A stretch of DNA of 64,000 nt from Bacillus sp. (in: firmicutes) (GTDB lineage: Bacteria; Bacillota; Bacilli; Bacillales; Bacillaceae), in the NCBI GenBank assembly GCA_031180805.1, contig JAPSLL010000002.1, positions 121,375 through 185,374 on the forward strand, in the 5' to 3' direction. The notes beneath the pieces are model-generated. The model was not told where the DNA came from. It searched no databases and worked only from the letters and a program-made list of their open reading frames with translations. A program made the position numbers and the translations under genes. This document shows positions 47,794 through 56,281 of this stretch, one piece after another. Numbering within the stretch: the stretch's first letter is position 1; each line of letters opens with the position of its first letter.

Positions 47794-48084
47794 TTAATCT
47801 TCTTTTTTAACAACGATGTGGCGAATAATGTCTTCACTGATTTTTGCTAAACGATCGAATTCTTGAACCGCAGCAGCTTCAGAGTTAACTTGAAGTAACA
47901 TGTAGTAACCATCGCGGAAATCATTGATTTCATAAGCTAAACGACGTTTTCCCCACTCTTTAACCTCAGTTAATTCCGCACCATTATCAGATAAAACACT
48001 GTTGAAACGCTCAACTAAAGCCTTCTTAGCTTCATCTTCAATATTTGGACGGATGATGTACATAATTTCGTACTTTCTCATCAT
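47794..48084 (-). CDS. rpsF: 30S ribosomal protein S6
   Basis: S6 pairs with S18 on the small subunit. The 96-residue protein opens '[17 protein letters not shown]' as in B. subtilis. Two consecutive ATG codons (48084 and 48081) follow AAAGGAGG; either could be used. The leader upstream contains a hairpin with CCG that resembles the S6:S18 binding motif, so the operon is probably controlled by its own products. Confidence 0.98.
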   Translation of the reverse strand: MMRKYEIMYIIRPNIEDEAKKALVERFNSVLSDNGAELTEVKEWGKRRLAYEINDFRDGYYMLLQVNSEAAAVQEFDRLAKISEDIIRHIVVKKED

Positions 48085-48099
48085 CTTACACCTCCTTTT

Positions 48100-48123
48100 G
48101 GACTAAACGGCCCACAAATGGGC
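48100..48123 (-). promoter_or_regulatory. S6:S18-type rpsF leader hairpin
   Basis: On the minus strand GCCCATTTGTGGGC forms a hairpin directly followed by CGTTTAGTCC, giving the GGGCCG context described for rpsF leaders that bind the S6-S18 complex. It ends 15 bases before the rpsF start. Confidence 0.5.
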
Positions 48124-48158
48124 AAGGAGCAATTAAAATAAATTACTCACAATTAGGA

Positions 48159-48187
48159 ATTATAGCAAATAACATCGAAAAGCGCAA
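48159..48187 (-). promoter_or_regulatory. Sigma-A promoter of rpsF-ssb-rpsR
   Basis: On the minus strand TTGCGC (48187-48182) and a perfect TATAAT (48164-48159) are 17 bases apart. The -35 element lies in the end of the GCGCAAGC repeat. Confidence 0.8.
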
Positions 48188-48345
48188 GCACCTCGATCAG
48201 GCCCGACAAGCACAAGACGCATAGGAAAAGAAGATGTTGTTTATCTGCATTTCCTATGTGGCTTGTGACCTCGAGGGGATTGGTGCTGGAGCTAGACATC
48301 CCGAAATGCGCAAGCACCACACAATGGTTAGTCCGACAAGCTTAG
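48180..48345. repeat. GCGCAAGCACC-type interspersed repeat pair
   Basis: GCGCAAGCACC followed by CCCGACAAGC occurs at 48182-48215 and, with changes, at 48308-48341. Between them is an inverted pair ACGCATAGGAAA / TTTCCTATGTG. The block is GC-richer than its surroundings and non-coding, and looks like the GCGCAAGC-GACAAGC intergenic repeats common in Bacillaceae. Confidence 0.6.
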
Positions 48346-48349
48346 ACAT

Positions 48350-48387
48350 AAAAAAAGGATTGAAGAGTTTTTTCTTCAATCCTTTTT
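48350..48387 (-). terminator. Terminator after ychF
   Basis: AAAAAGGATTGAA pairs perfectly with TTCAATCCTTTTT. Confidence 0.9.
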
Positions 48388-48396
48388 GGTACAACC

Positions 48397-49497
48397 TTAA
48401 ACGTTAAAACGGAAGTGAATAACATCTCCATCTTGAACAACATAGTCCTTACCTTCGAGGCGTACTTTTCCTGCTTCACGTGCTGCTCCCATTGTCTTTG
48501 CAGCTAATAAATCCTCATAGGATACAGTTTCAGCACGAATAAAGCCTCTTTCAAAATCGGTATGAATAATTCCCGCACATTGAGGTGCTTTCATTCCTTT
48601 TTTAAATGTCCAAGCGCGTACTTCCTGCTCGCCTGCTGTAAAGTAAGTTGCTAAACCAAGAAGGTGGTATGATGCTCTAATTAGTTGATCAAGACCAGAT
48701 TCTTCAATTCCTAGCTCTTCTAGGAACATTTCCTTTTCTTCCCCTTCAAGCTCAGCAATTTCTGATTCAATTTTGGCACATACAACGATAACCTCAGCAT
48801 TTTCACCAGCAGCAAAATCCCGAACCTGTTGAACATATTCATTACCAGAAGGGTCTGCTACTTCTTCCTCACTTACATTTGCAACATATAAAATTGGTTT
48901 GATCGTTAATAAATGCAATTGTTTAACATATTTAAGCTGTTCTTCATTAAATTCAATTGAGCGTGCAGGCTTTTCGTTTTCAAATGCCTCTTTAAGTTTT
49001 ACAAGAACCTCATGCTCAAAAACAGCTGTTTTATCCTTTTGCTTTGCCAATTTTGCTACACGATCAATTCGTTTATCGACCGTCTCTAAGTCAGCTAAAA
49101 TAAGTTCAAGATTAATCGTTTCAATATCAGAAATTGGATCAACCTGACCTGATACATGTGTAATATTCTCATCAGCGAAGCAACGAACAACATGACAAAT
49201 TGCATCTACTTGACGAATGTGTGAAAGGAATTTGTTTCCTAAACCTTCCCCTTTGCTTGCACCTTTTACAATTCCAGCGATATCGGTAAATTCAAACGCT
49301 GTTGGTACTGTTTTTTTCGGTTTAACAAGCTCTGTTAACTTTTGAAGTCGCTCATCCGGTACCTCAACAATCCCTACATTTGGATCAATTGTACAAAATG
49401 GATAGTTTGCTGATTCTGCACCAGCTTGTGTTATTGCGTTAAATAGTGTTGATTTTCCAACGTTAGGAAGTCCTACAATCCCTGCAGTTAATGCCAT
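48397..49497 (-). CDS. ychF: Redox-regulated ATPase YchF (Obg-like GTPase family)
   Basis: YchF is a ribosome-associated P-loop ATPase of the Obg family. The 366-residue protein has G1 'GLPNVGKSTLFNA' at residues 7-19, switch region 'DIAGIVKGASKGEGLGNKFL' and the C-terminal TGS domain ending 'VQDGDVIHFRFNV'. It is the counterpart of B. subtilis yyaF. It is a single transcription unit with its own terminator. Confidence 0.97.
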   Translation of the reverse strand: MALTAGIVGLPNVGKSTLFNAITQAGAESANYPFCTIDPNVGIVEVPDERLQKLTELVKPKKTVPTAFEFTDIAGIVKGASKGEGLGNKFLSHIRQVDAICHVVRCFADENITHVSGQVDPISDIETINLELILADLETVDKRIDRVAKLAKQKDKTAVFEHEVLVKLKEAFENEKPARSIEFNEEQLKYVKQLHLLTIKPILYVANVSEEEVADPSGNEYVQQVRDFAAGENAEVIVVCAKIESEIAELEGEEKEMFLEELGIEESGLDQLIRASYHLLGLATYFTAGEQEVRAWTFKKGMKAPQCAGIIHTDFERGFIRAETVSYEDLLAAKTMGAAREAGKVRLEGKDYVVQDGDVIHFRFNV

Positions 49498-49594
49498 ATT
49501 CCCACTCCTCTATATTTATTCCCGATTACCAGGCTTTAAATCCCTCTCTTCACATATGAAGGGGTTTAAAATTGACCGCTACATTCGACAAGTC

Positions 49595-49640
49595 TTTAAG
49601 ACATAAATGATCATAATATCCCGATGATTTATGTCTTAAA
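49595..49640. repeat. Long AT-rich inverted repeat
   Basis: TTTAAGACATAAAT-ATCAT pairs with ATGATTTATGTCTTAAA around a nine-base centre. It lacks a clear T run on either strand. It lies in the 306-base space between ychF and the molybdopterin enzyme gene, where I see nothing else. Confidence 0.55.
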
Positions 49641-49803
49641 AATTGCTATAAAATAAAAAATCATTATTCTTGTACTAACGGAATAAAACAATTTAATTCT
49701 ACTGCAATAAATCAATTAGAATTGCAAAAGCTTTTTTACGATTTCTATCTAATCTCCAACAATTATAGAGAGAAACGCTATAAAAGACAAGCAGCTCATC
49801 ATT

Positions 49804-51810
49804 CTAGTTTACCTTTACGATATTGACTAAGCAATCATATAAAACACTACCTAAACCATTATCAGAATTTTCATCACGGGTAAGTTGATTTACTGAGCCA
49901 CCAAATTGTTGCCACTGGCCTTCATCCACATTAATTGTCTTAAGATGTGCTCTTTTCATAATTTTTGCAGTTCCTGTGAGCTTTCCCCTATCATTGAAAA
50001 TCATAACCTCATCACCTTCATGTATCTGCTGCTCACTAGCAATATCCTCAGAAAGTTCAATTTTTACAGTCTGTAAACCTTCAATTAAATGATAATGCTG
50101 GGAATGATTTGAACGTAAAGGATGGATAGATAAAAGCTGATATGGGTACTTACTTGCTAATGCAGGATTACTGAGCTTTGATTCTTTTGGAAGAATATAT
50201 TGTGGCTTACCATTCATCCCTTTTTCCTCTGCGTACGAGGATGTAAATTCAAATTTACCACTTGGAGTTAGAAAATCCCCCGAGTTCCAAGGTACATCGT
50301 AGACAGGAAGTGGAAGTCTTTTTTCCTTTTTCAGACGTTCTAACGTAATTCCATGCTCCTTTAACAACGATAATCCCATTTCTAAAAACTCATCAATTGA
50401 ATAATCAAATGCCTCCCCAAAGCCTAGGCGCTCTGCCAGCTCTGTCCATATCCATAGATCTGATTTCGCTTCACCTGGTGGTTCAACCAATCTTGCCCCA
50501 TAGTTCACATAGTGATGGTACATTGAGGCATAATAAATATCCTCTTCCTCAAAAACAGTAGTAGTAGGTAATACATAATCAGCTACTTTTGCAGTATCAG
50601 TTAAGAAATGATCAACAACTACTAAAGTATCTACAGATGAAAAGGCTTGTCTCACTTTATTAGTATTCGGGACTTGAGTAAGTGGATTTCCACAAGTAAC
50701 AAAAATCATTTTAATTTCGGGATTTTTGGCTTTTATTATTTTTTCTGCTTGTTCCATCATTGTAAACTCTCTTATAACAGCGTTTTGTTCTAATGACGCT
50801 AATTCACTATGCGCAAATTTTTGACCTACTTGTAAATTCCCAAAGTTGGCACCACCTCCGGGAATTCCAATATTTCCACTTACGGCAACTAATGCATCGA
50901 TTAGACGAATCGTATTTCCACCATTCGCATATCTTTGCATACCAAGGCCTATATAAGTAGATGTTGGTCCATCATAGTAGACTTCAGCCAATTGCTTTAG
51001 GTCTTCATAAGAGATTTCAGTATTCGTCATGATTTCATCAAAAGAAAATTTGTTAAGTAAATCGATTAAATCATCAAAGCCTACCGTATGATTTTCGATA
51101 AAAGAAGGGTCGTGCATTTTTTCACTAATTAAATACTTCATAATACCGATAGCTAATAAGCCATCCATACCAGGCTTTATTGAAATATACTTATGAGCTA
51201 TTTTTGCTGTCGCATTATAGATCGGATCAATAACAATAATTTTTGCTCCACTTTTCTTCACTTCTTGTAACGCCTGAAACAAATGCATATTTGTTCTCGC
51301 TACATTTCTTCCCCAAATGACAACATGCTTACTATTTTTAATGTCATCGGGTGAATGACTGTAGGAATTTCCGAAGTCCCATGTTTGAGCTTCGATACCC
51401 GACCCCCAGCAAATACTACCAACTAACTGGGTTACTCCTCCATAATGACGAAAGAAGCGCTTATCTAAGTTTTTTAATAGACCATTATTCGAATAATCAT
51501 GACTATGCAATACCGCTGTTGGTCCGAATTCATTACGAATATTATCCATTTTCTCTGCTATTTCATTTAGAGCTTGTTCCCACGAAATTTCTTGAAAGAC
51601 ACCGTTCACTTTTTTCAATGGAACTGTTAATCTCTCTGGTGAGTTTGTTTTCGTTTCTAACATTCTTCCTCTACCACAGATTTTCCCCTTTGTAATAGGG
51701 TGTTCCTTATCTCCGTCTACCTTTATGACCTTTTGATTTTCAACTGTAACATCAAAACCACAGCTATCCCAACAGTTTAAAGGGCAGGATGATTTAAATA
51801 CTTGCTTCAT
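49804..51810 (-). CDS. Molybdopterin-dependent oxidoreductase (YyaE-like)
   Basis: The protein (about 668 residues) is a member of the DMSO reductase family. It opens with an iron-sulfur binding pattern 'SSCPLNCWDSCGF' with a fourth cysteine in 'GKICGRG' about 40 residues later, then 'VLHSHDYSNNGLL' and 'WGRNVARTNMHL' (guanine dinucleotide cofactor region), and a C-terminal molydopterin-binding domain. The substrate is unknown. B. subtilis yyaE lies in the same place. Several in-frame ATG codons exist (51840, 51825, 51810); I chose 51810 since the family start is close to the first cysteine. Upstream choices would overlap the DUF951 gene. Confidence 0.88.
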   Translation of the reverse strand: MKQVFKSSCPLNCWDSCGFDVTVENQKVIKVDGDKEHPITKGKICGRGRMLETKTNSPERLTVPLKKVNGVFQEISWEQALNEIAEKMDNIRNEFGPTAVLHSHDYSNNGLLKNLDKRFFRHYGGVTQLVGSICWGSGIEAQTWDFGNSYSHSPDDIKNSKHVVIWGRNVARTNMHLFQALQEVKKSGAKIIVIDPIYNATAKIAHKYISIKPGMDGLLAIGIMKYLISEKMHDPSFIENHTVGFDDLIDLLNKFSFDEIMTNTEISYEDLKQLAEVYYDGPTSTYIGLGMQRYANGGNTIRLIDALVAVSGNIGIPGGGANFGNLQVGQKFAHSELASLEQNAVIREFTMMEQAEKIIKAKNPEIKMIFVTCGNPLTQVPNTNKVRQAFSSVDTLVVVDHFLTDTAKVADYVLPTTTVFEEEDIYYASMYHHYVNYGARLVEPPGEAKSDLWIWTELAERLGFGEAFDYSIDEFLEMGLSLLKEHGITLERLKKEKRLPLPVYDVPWNSGDFLTPSGKFEFTSSYAEEKGMNGKPQYILPKESKLSNPALASKYPYQLLSIHPLRSNHSQHYHLIEGLQTVKIELSEDIASEQQIHEGDEVMIFNDRGKLTGTAKIMKRAHLKTINVDEGQWQQFGGSVNQLTRDENSDNGLGSVLYDCLVNIVKVN

Positions 51811-51829
51811 ATCTTTTGCCCCCATCTGC

Positions 51830-52039
51830 TTACTCTTCATTTGTTTCAATATGCTTCACTAAAACTTTTTTCATTTTTCTAGCAAACTCTCGTCTTGGGA
51901 TTAGTACGCTATGCTGACATCCCTCACACTTAATCCTTACATCCATTCCCATTCGGATGATTTTCCAACGGTTTGTACCACATGGGTGTTGTTTTTTCAT
52001 CTCGACAACATCATATAACCCAAATTCCTTTTCTTGCAT
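51830..52039 (-). CDS. DUF951 family small protein (YyzM-like)
   Basis: The 69-residue protein has the DUF951 pattern: 'DVVEMKKQHPCGTNRWKIIRMGMDVRIKCEGC', with Cys in HPCG and two more in the CEGC pair. The cysteines may bind zinc and the fold is predicted to be a small nucleic-acid or metal binding domain; function unknown. GGAGGG precedes ATG 52039. It lies three bases after the mechanosensitive channel gene and is probably co-transcribed with it. Confidence 0.88.
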   Translation of the reverse strand: MQEKEFGLYDVVEMKKQHPCGTNRWKIIRMGMDVRIKCEGCQHSVLIPRREFARKMKKVLVKHIETNEE

Positions 52040-52042
52040 CGT

Positions 52043-52918
52043 TTACCCTCCACTTACTTGATCTTTTCTATTAACCATGACCATTCTTGGATATGGTATA
52101 TCAAAGCCATGTTCTGCTAAGCGAATTTTTATATCTTTACGTAATAATCTAGCAATATGAAAATGTTTCATTGGCTCCGTTTCACAGGTAACTCTTAATA
52201 CAGCCTCTGAAGCCCCAAACATTTGAATTCCTAGCAATTCTGGTGGGGTGACGATATTTTCATATTTATCAGTTACTTCTGTTAACAAGTCTTGAATAAC
52301 ACGCTCTGCTTCCTCAATATCTGTTTCAAGTGATACACTAATATCGACAACCGCAACACTATTATGAATCGAAAAATTCGTTACCTCTACAATACTTCCA
52401 TTTGGAATAATATGAAGCTCGCCCGTCCAGGTCTTAACCTTTGTTGTTCGTAGCCCAATTTCCTCAACAGTCCCTTCAAAGGTACCAATTCTTATCGTAT
52501 CTCCTACCGAAAACTGATCTTCAAAGATAATAAAGAAACCAGTAATAATGTCCTTAACAAGGCTTTGCGCACCAAACCCGACAGCTAATCCAACGATTCC
52601 AGCACCTGCAAGCAATGCTCCGACATTAAATCCAAATGTATCTAAAATCATGATTATGGCAATGAAATAAATAACATAGGTTAAGATATTTTCTAATAGT
52701 TTTGCAAGTGTATTTTCTCTTCTTTCTGAAATACGAATTGGAGATTTCCCGCGAAATAAAAACACCTTATTTATTGCAAGCTTCCCTACTCGTATGATGA
52801 GTCTTGAAAGAATAATAATTAAAACAATTTGCAATAACGAATTACCAATTGCTAACCATAGCTCTCCATTCGTTAAATAGTCATAAGTACTAGACCACAT
52901 ATCCTCTATTATATTCAA
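52043..52918 (-). CDS. Small-conductance mechanosensitive channel (MscS family)
   Basis: The protein (about 291 residues) has three to four membrane helices, then the MscS pore helix 'LLAGAGIVGLAVGFGAQSLVKD' and the beta domain 'GDTIRIGTFEGTVEEIGLRTTKV', and a C-terminal domain. It opens on membrane stretch to release solutes. The start is uncertain: TTG 52918 follows AAAGGTG by six bases; GTG 52927 and ATG 52900 are alternatives. It is first of a run with the DUF951 gene. Confidence 0.9.
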   Translation of the reverse strand: MNIIEDMWSSTYDYLTNGELWLAIGNSLLQIVLIIILSRLIIRVGKLAINKVFLFRGKSPIRISERRENTLAKLLENILTYVIYFIAIIMILDTFGFNVGALLAGAGIVGLAVGFGAQSLVKDIITGFFIIFEDQFSVGDTIRIGTFEGTVEEIGLRTTKVKTWTGELHIIPNGSIVEVTNFSIHNSVAVVDISVSLETDIEEAERVIQDLLTEVTDKYENIVTPPELLGIQMFGASEAVLRVTCETEPMKHFHIARLLRKDIKIRLAEHGFDIPYPRMVMVNRKDQVSGG

Positions 52919-53040
52919 CTTTATCACCTTTTTCTAATTCTACAGATTTTTGGCTGCTCATCCATTATTATAATAGCGTACTACTATTTTTAATAGTATT
53001 GGGTACTGGAAAGCTTTAAACAAACATGGATAATAAGGAA

Positions 53041-53101
53041 AAAAAAGCCTCAAAACATACCTTAATCCTAATCAAGGATACAAAAGGAAGTAAATGAGGC
53101 G
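53041..53101 (-). terminator. Terminator after the YkvI-like gene
   Basis: GCCTC (53049-53053) pairs with GAGGC (53096-53100) with an inner pairing of TCCTTG-like arms; the minus strand ends in eight T. Confidence 0.65.
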
Positions 53102-53107
53102 AAAAGT

Positions 53108-54130
53108 TTATTTGCGATTGATTTTAAGTCTATTCATAATCGGAAATAATAATATTGTGATAAGTAAATATAAATTAATCAAGCCATATAACGGATATAA
53201 AATCGCAATCAAATTCGCAAATCCGAATTTTGTAAATGGTAACATGAGCAAAACTAAAAGAAAAGCCATTGCCCAATATGGCATTTTCGTTACCGCTTTA
53301 AATCGTGATGCAAGTCCAAAGATGCCTGATACTGCTGTTGTATAGATTGCCAGCCATAGAATAATCGACATAAATAAAAAAACAATAAACGGGTAGCCTT
53401 CTAATATTGCAAATAAAGGAATTTCATAATCAGAGAGAGAATCAGAAATTTCGATTAATGTTTCATTATAGATGAAAGAAATTGCTCCTAATACGATTCC
53501 ACTTCCGATACTAGCTACCTTTGCCTCCTTAAGCTCCTTTATTTCCTTTCCAACTGCTGATAAAACAGCTATGAGTGGCAAAATATTTAGTGCCGTAAAG
53601 GTGAAGGCAACTGGCCAATTATGTTGTTTTGTTAAATCGAATTCCCAAGAATGTTGATGTGAAAATTGAAAGGATGCGAGAGCAAATAATAACCCTAAAA
53701 CAAGCAGAGGAATGATGATCGTATTTAATTTGATAATTCCATTTATGCTTCCTAAAAAAAGGAGCACAACCGATATTCCAAAAAGGATAATACCGAGCCA
53801 ATAAGGAATTAAAAATGCTTCAAGAGTTGCCCCTCCCCCAGCGATCATCACAATCGTTGTACTAAAGAGATATAAAACAATCAATAAATCATAAACATGT
53901 GCAAGCTTCTTTCCAACTAACCTATCCAAAACAGGGAAAAAATGATTTGTCTTCTCTTCATAGCTAATTTTCATAATGATATAAATTGAAATACTAAATA
54001 CAACTGTAAAAATCAAAATAGCCAGTCCACTTTCGAACCCAAAAAACTCCCATATTTCTCTTCCTGAAGCGTACCCCGCTCCTATAGTTGTCCCTAAGAT
54101 AAGAAACATCCATTTAAATCCTGATTTCAT
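53108..54130 (-). CDS. YkvI-like integral membrane protein
   Basis: The 340-residue protein has about ten membrane segments and the 'GTTIGAGYASGREIWEFF' motif near the N terminus, which recalls the unwound first helix of APC/LeuT-fold transporters. B. subtilis YkvI is similar and yyaD occupies this position. ATG 54130 has GAGGTG five bases upstream; the 11-residue extension upstream overlaps that site. The substrate is unknown. It is divergent from yyaC across about 100 bases. Confidence 0.85.
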   Translation of the reverse strand: MKSGFKWMFLILGTTIGAGYASGREIWEFFGFESGLAILIFTVVFSISIYIIMKISYEEKTNHFFPVLDRLVGKKLAHVYDLLIVLYLFSTTIVMIAGGGATLEAFLIPYWLGIILFGISVVLLFLGSINGIIKLNTIIIPLLVLGLLFALASFQFSHQHSWEFDLTKQHNWPVAFTFTALNILPLIAVLSAVGKEIKELKEAKVASIGSGIVLGAISFIYNETLIEISDSLSDYEIPLFAILEGYPFIVFLFMSIILWLAIYTTAVSGIFGLASRFKAVTKMPYWAMAFLLVLLMLPFTKFGFANLIAILYPLYGLINLYLLITILLFPIMNRLKINRK

Positions 54131-54228
54131 TTTTATCACCTCATAAGGCTGTCCAAATTTCAAAGAGCATGTATAGAAATACCTTTTCCTCCGTATACTG
54201 TTACTACTATGATGTGGGAGTGAAATCT

Positions 54229-54858
54229 ATGAATCTTAAATCAGGACTTTTTCAATCAGATAAAAAGGATGAGCGGGTCTTTTATGAAGATGATAATGCA
54301 TCTAAACAATTAGCAAATATGATGTTAACTTGTATGCCAAGGCTTTTTATTAAACCAATTATCATTGTTTGCATTGGCACTGATCGTTCAACAGGTGATA
54401 GCTTAGGACCATTAATAGGGTTTAAGTTAAAAGAGGAATTAGAACACTTCCATATCTACGGAACGCTAGAAGAACCTGTGCATGCTGTAAACTTAGAAGA
54501 GACGTTAACTTTCATTAATGACAAACATCATAATCCGTTTATTATTGCAATCGATGCTTGCCTAGGCAGACTAAAAAGCGTTGGTTATATCCAAGTAGCA
54601 AAGGGATCATTGAAGCCTGGTGCAGGAGTTAATAAAGAGCTGCCAGCAGTTGGTGATATGCATATTACTGGAATTGTTAATGTGAGTGGATTTATGGAGT
54701 TTTTTGTTTTGCAAAATACCCGATTACATCTAGTTATGAGTATGGCTGACATTATATCAAAAGGGATCATTGAAGCAGAAAAGCAATATCTTAATAAAAG
54801 ATTATCGATTCGGAGAGATTGGTTAGCAAATAAAAATCAAGATTCTGCTATACAGTAA
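54229..54858 (+). CDS. yyaC: Spore protease YyaC
   Basis: YyaC is a germination-protease (GPR)-related protein found in spore formers, with a proposed role in spore protein turnover. The 209-residue protein contains the family segment 'CIGTDRSTGDSLGPLIG' and 'AIDACLGRL', with possible catalytic Asp/Ser in the former. ATG 54229 has GGGAG nine bases upstream; the frame extends 60 bases further up without support. A terminator follows. Confidence 0.93.
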   Translation: MNLKSGLFQSDKKDERVFYEDDNASKQLANMMLTCMPRLFIKPIIIVCIGTDRSTGDSLGPLIGFKLKEELEHFHIYGTLEEPVHAVNLEETLTFINDKHHNPFIIAIDACLGRLKSVGYIQVAKGSLKPGAGVNKELPAVGDMHITGIVNVSGFMEFFVLQNTRLHLVMSMADIISKGIIEAEKQYLNKRLSIRRDWLANKNQDSAIQ

Positions 54859-54863
54859 TTGAC

Positions 54864-54898
54864 AGTAGGGGGCCAAAAATTAATGCCCCTATTTTTAT
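54864..54898 (+). terminator. Terminator after yyaC
   Basis: AGTAGGGG pairs with CCCCTAT and is followed by TTTTTATTT. Confidence 0.85.
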
Positions 54899-55169
54899 TT
54901 AGCTGTTTACGATAATTTGGATTGATTTCTGTTGTAGGCCACCTTAGGCTGTGGAATCAGTGAATTTACTCATTATTTTTCTTACACCTGTATGACTCTC
55001 ATCTATTAATTTATTTTTTGCAAAAAAATTAAAACTCTCTTCGAAAAAAACCATCATATTAAAGATTTTGCAACAGTACTATAATGTTTAGTGCATTTAC
55101 GATGCTTCCAACTAAAACCAACTTACTATCCCCTTATGAAAAAATCTCTTGATGCATTGTCCTTGTTAA
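54899..55169. other. Non-coding space between yyaC and the repeat
   Basis: About 270 AT-rich bases. A faint resemblance to the start of the interspersed repeat (TTGATTTCTGTTGTAGG near 54922) may mark a solo fragment; otherwise nothing is recognised. Confidence 0.35.
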
Positions 55170-55323
55170 ATTTTGTTATTGATTTCCAATAATGGCTCGC
55201 TTTCAGCATGAGGTCGGAAGCCTCCTCGTATTTGCTCACCTGTTGGGTCTTCCTCCCGCACGCTTCTTTAAGCAGGAATCTCACGTATCCGTTCCAATCA
55301 ACAAAATTCTTTAACATAGCCTC
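55170..55323. repeat. Interspersed repeat, copy E (diverged)
   Basis: The core blocks TTGATTTCC, GGCTCGCTTTC, GAAGCCTCCTCG, CTCACCTGTTGGGTCT and TTCCAATCAAC are present in the family's order, ending at ACATAGCCT. The left boundary is unclear. A small open frame on the minus strand falls wholly inside it and is not a gene. Confidence 0.65.
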
Positions 55324-55328
55324 ATACA

Positions 55329-55364
55329 AAAAAAAGACTGACTCTTATTTTTCAAGAGCCAGCA
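55329..55364 (-). terminator. Terminator after parB
   Basis: On the minus strand CTGGCTCTT pairs with AAGAGTCAG around GAAAAAT, followed by TCTTTTTTTT. It lies 60 bases after parB. Confidence 0.8.
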
Positions 55365-55423
55365 TTAGCTAAAAATGAATATAAAAATAAAATACAATTA
55401 GCATTCTATGAAAAAAAGTGTAA

Positions 55424-56281
55424 TTAAGATGGTTCCTTTTGTAACAGCTCTAAAATTCGCTCTAAATCATCCTGTGAGAAAAATTCAATTTCGATTTTCC
55501 CCTTTTTCTTTTGCTTTTTAATCGTTACAGAGGTTCCAAAATACTCCCTTAAATACGTTTCTCTCTCTTTAATAAAGATATCCTTTTCTGGTTTTTTCTT
55601 AGTTTCACGTGTAACATTTTCATTTAATTGTTGAACAATTAATTCTACCTGACGTACGTTTAGCTGTTCACGGATAATTTTTTCCACTAAAGGATTAAGT
55701 TTTTCTTTATTTTTTAACCCTAAAAGAGTACGCCCATGCCCCATTGAAAGCTTACCATCTGAAATGAGGGTTTGAATTTGTTTAGGAAGTGTTAATAATC
55801 TAACATGGTTCGCAATATGTGGTCTGCTTTTTCCCAGTCGTTTTGCCAATGCCTCTTGGGTTACATTTAATTGCTCCATTAGCATTTGATAAGCCTGAGC
55901 TTCTTCAATCGGTGTTAGATCCTCACGTTGAAGATTTTCTAGCAATGCCAGCTCCATCATTTGTTTTTCCGATAAATCTCGAACAACTGCTGGTACAGAA
56001 GTTAGATTTGCCTCTTTTGCAGCTCGAAAACGTCGTTCTCCTACAACAATTTCATAGCCTTTTATACTTTTCCGAACAACAATTGGTTGTAAAATGCCGT
56101 GTTGTAAGATAGATTGTTTTAATTCCTCGATTGTATCCTCATCAAATGTTTTACGTGGCTGATATGGATTTGGACGTATATCTTTTATTTTTAACTCTTC
56201 AACCTTTTCTTCTTCATTTTCTGGAAAAAAAGCTTGTAATCCCTTACCTACATTAAGGCCTTTTCCTAAACCTCTAGCCAT
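55424..56281 (-). CDS. parB: Chromosome partitioning protein ParB (Spo0J)
   Basis: ParB binds parS, spreads as a CTP-dependent sliding clamp and helps segregate origins. The 285-residue protein has the CTPase motifs 'GERRFRAAKEA', 'ENLQREDLTPIEEAQAY', a helix-turn-helix 'TQEALAKRLGKSRPHIANHVRLL' and a C-terminal dimer domain. The start overlaps the parA stop by eight bases. A parS-like sequence lies within the gene at 55601, as in B. subtilis spo0J. Confidence 0.97.
   Translation of the reverse strand: MARGLGKGLNVGKGLQAFFPENEEEKVEELKIKDIRPNPYQPRKTFDEDTIEELKQSILQHGILQPIVVRKSIKGYEIVVGERRFRAAKEANLTSVPAVVRDLSEKQMMELALLENLQREDLTPIEEAQAYQMLMEQLNVTQEALAKRLGKSRPHIANHVRLLTLPKQIQTLISDGKLSMGHGRTLLGLKNKEKLNPLVEKIIREQLNVRQVELIVQQLNENVTRETKKKPEKDIFIKERETYLREYFGTSVTIKKQKKKGKIEIEFFSQDDLERILELLQKEPS
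55601..55616. promoter_or_regulatory. parS-like site inside parB (14 of 16)
   Basis: AGTTTCACGTGTAACA keeps the CACGTG core and matches parS at 14 of 16 positions. B. subtilis also has a parS inside spo0J. Confidence 0.75.

Noticed and set aside
52171-52205. parS-like GTTTCACAGGTAAC
   Set aside because: About five mismatches and no CACRTG core.
55126-55329. 67-residue open frame
   Set aside because: It falls inside and beside the diverged repeat copy E and lacks a ribosome binding site.
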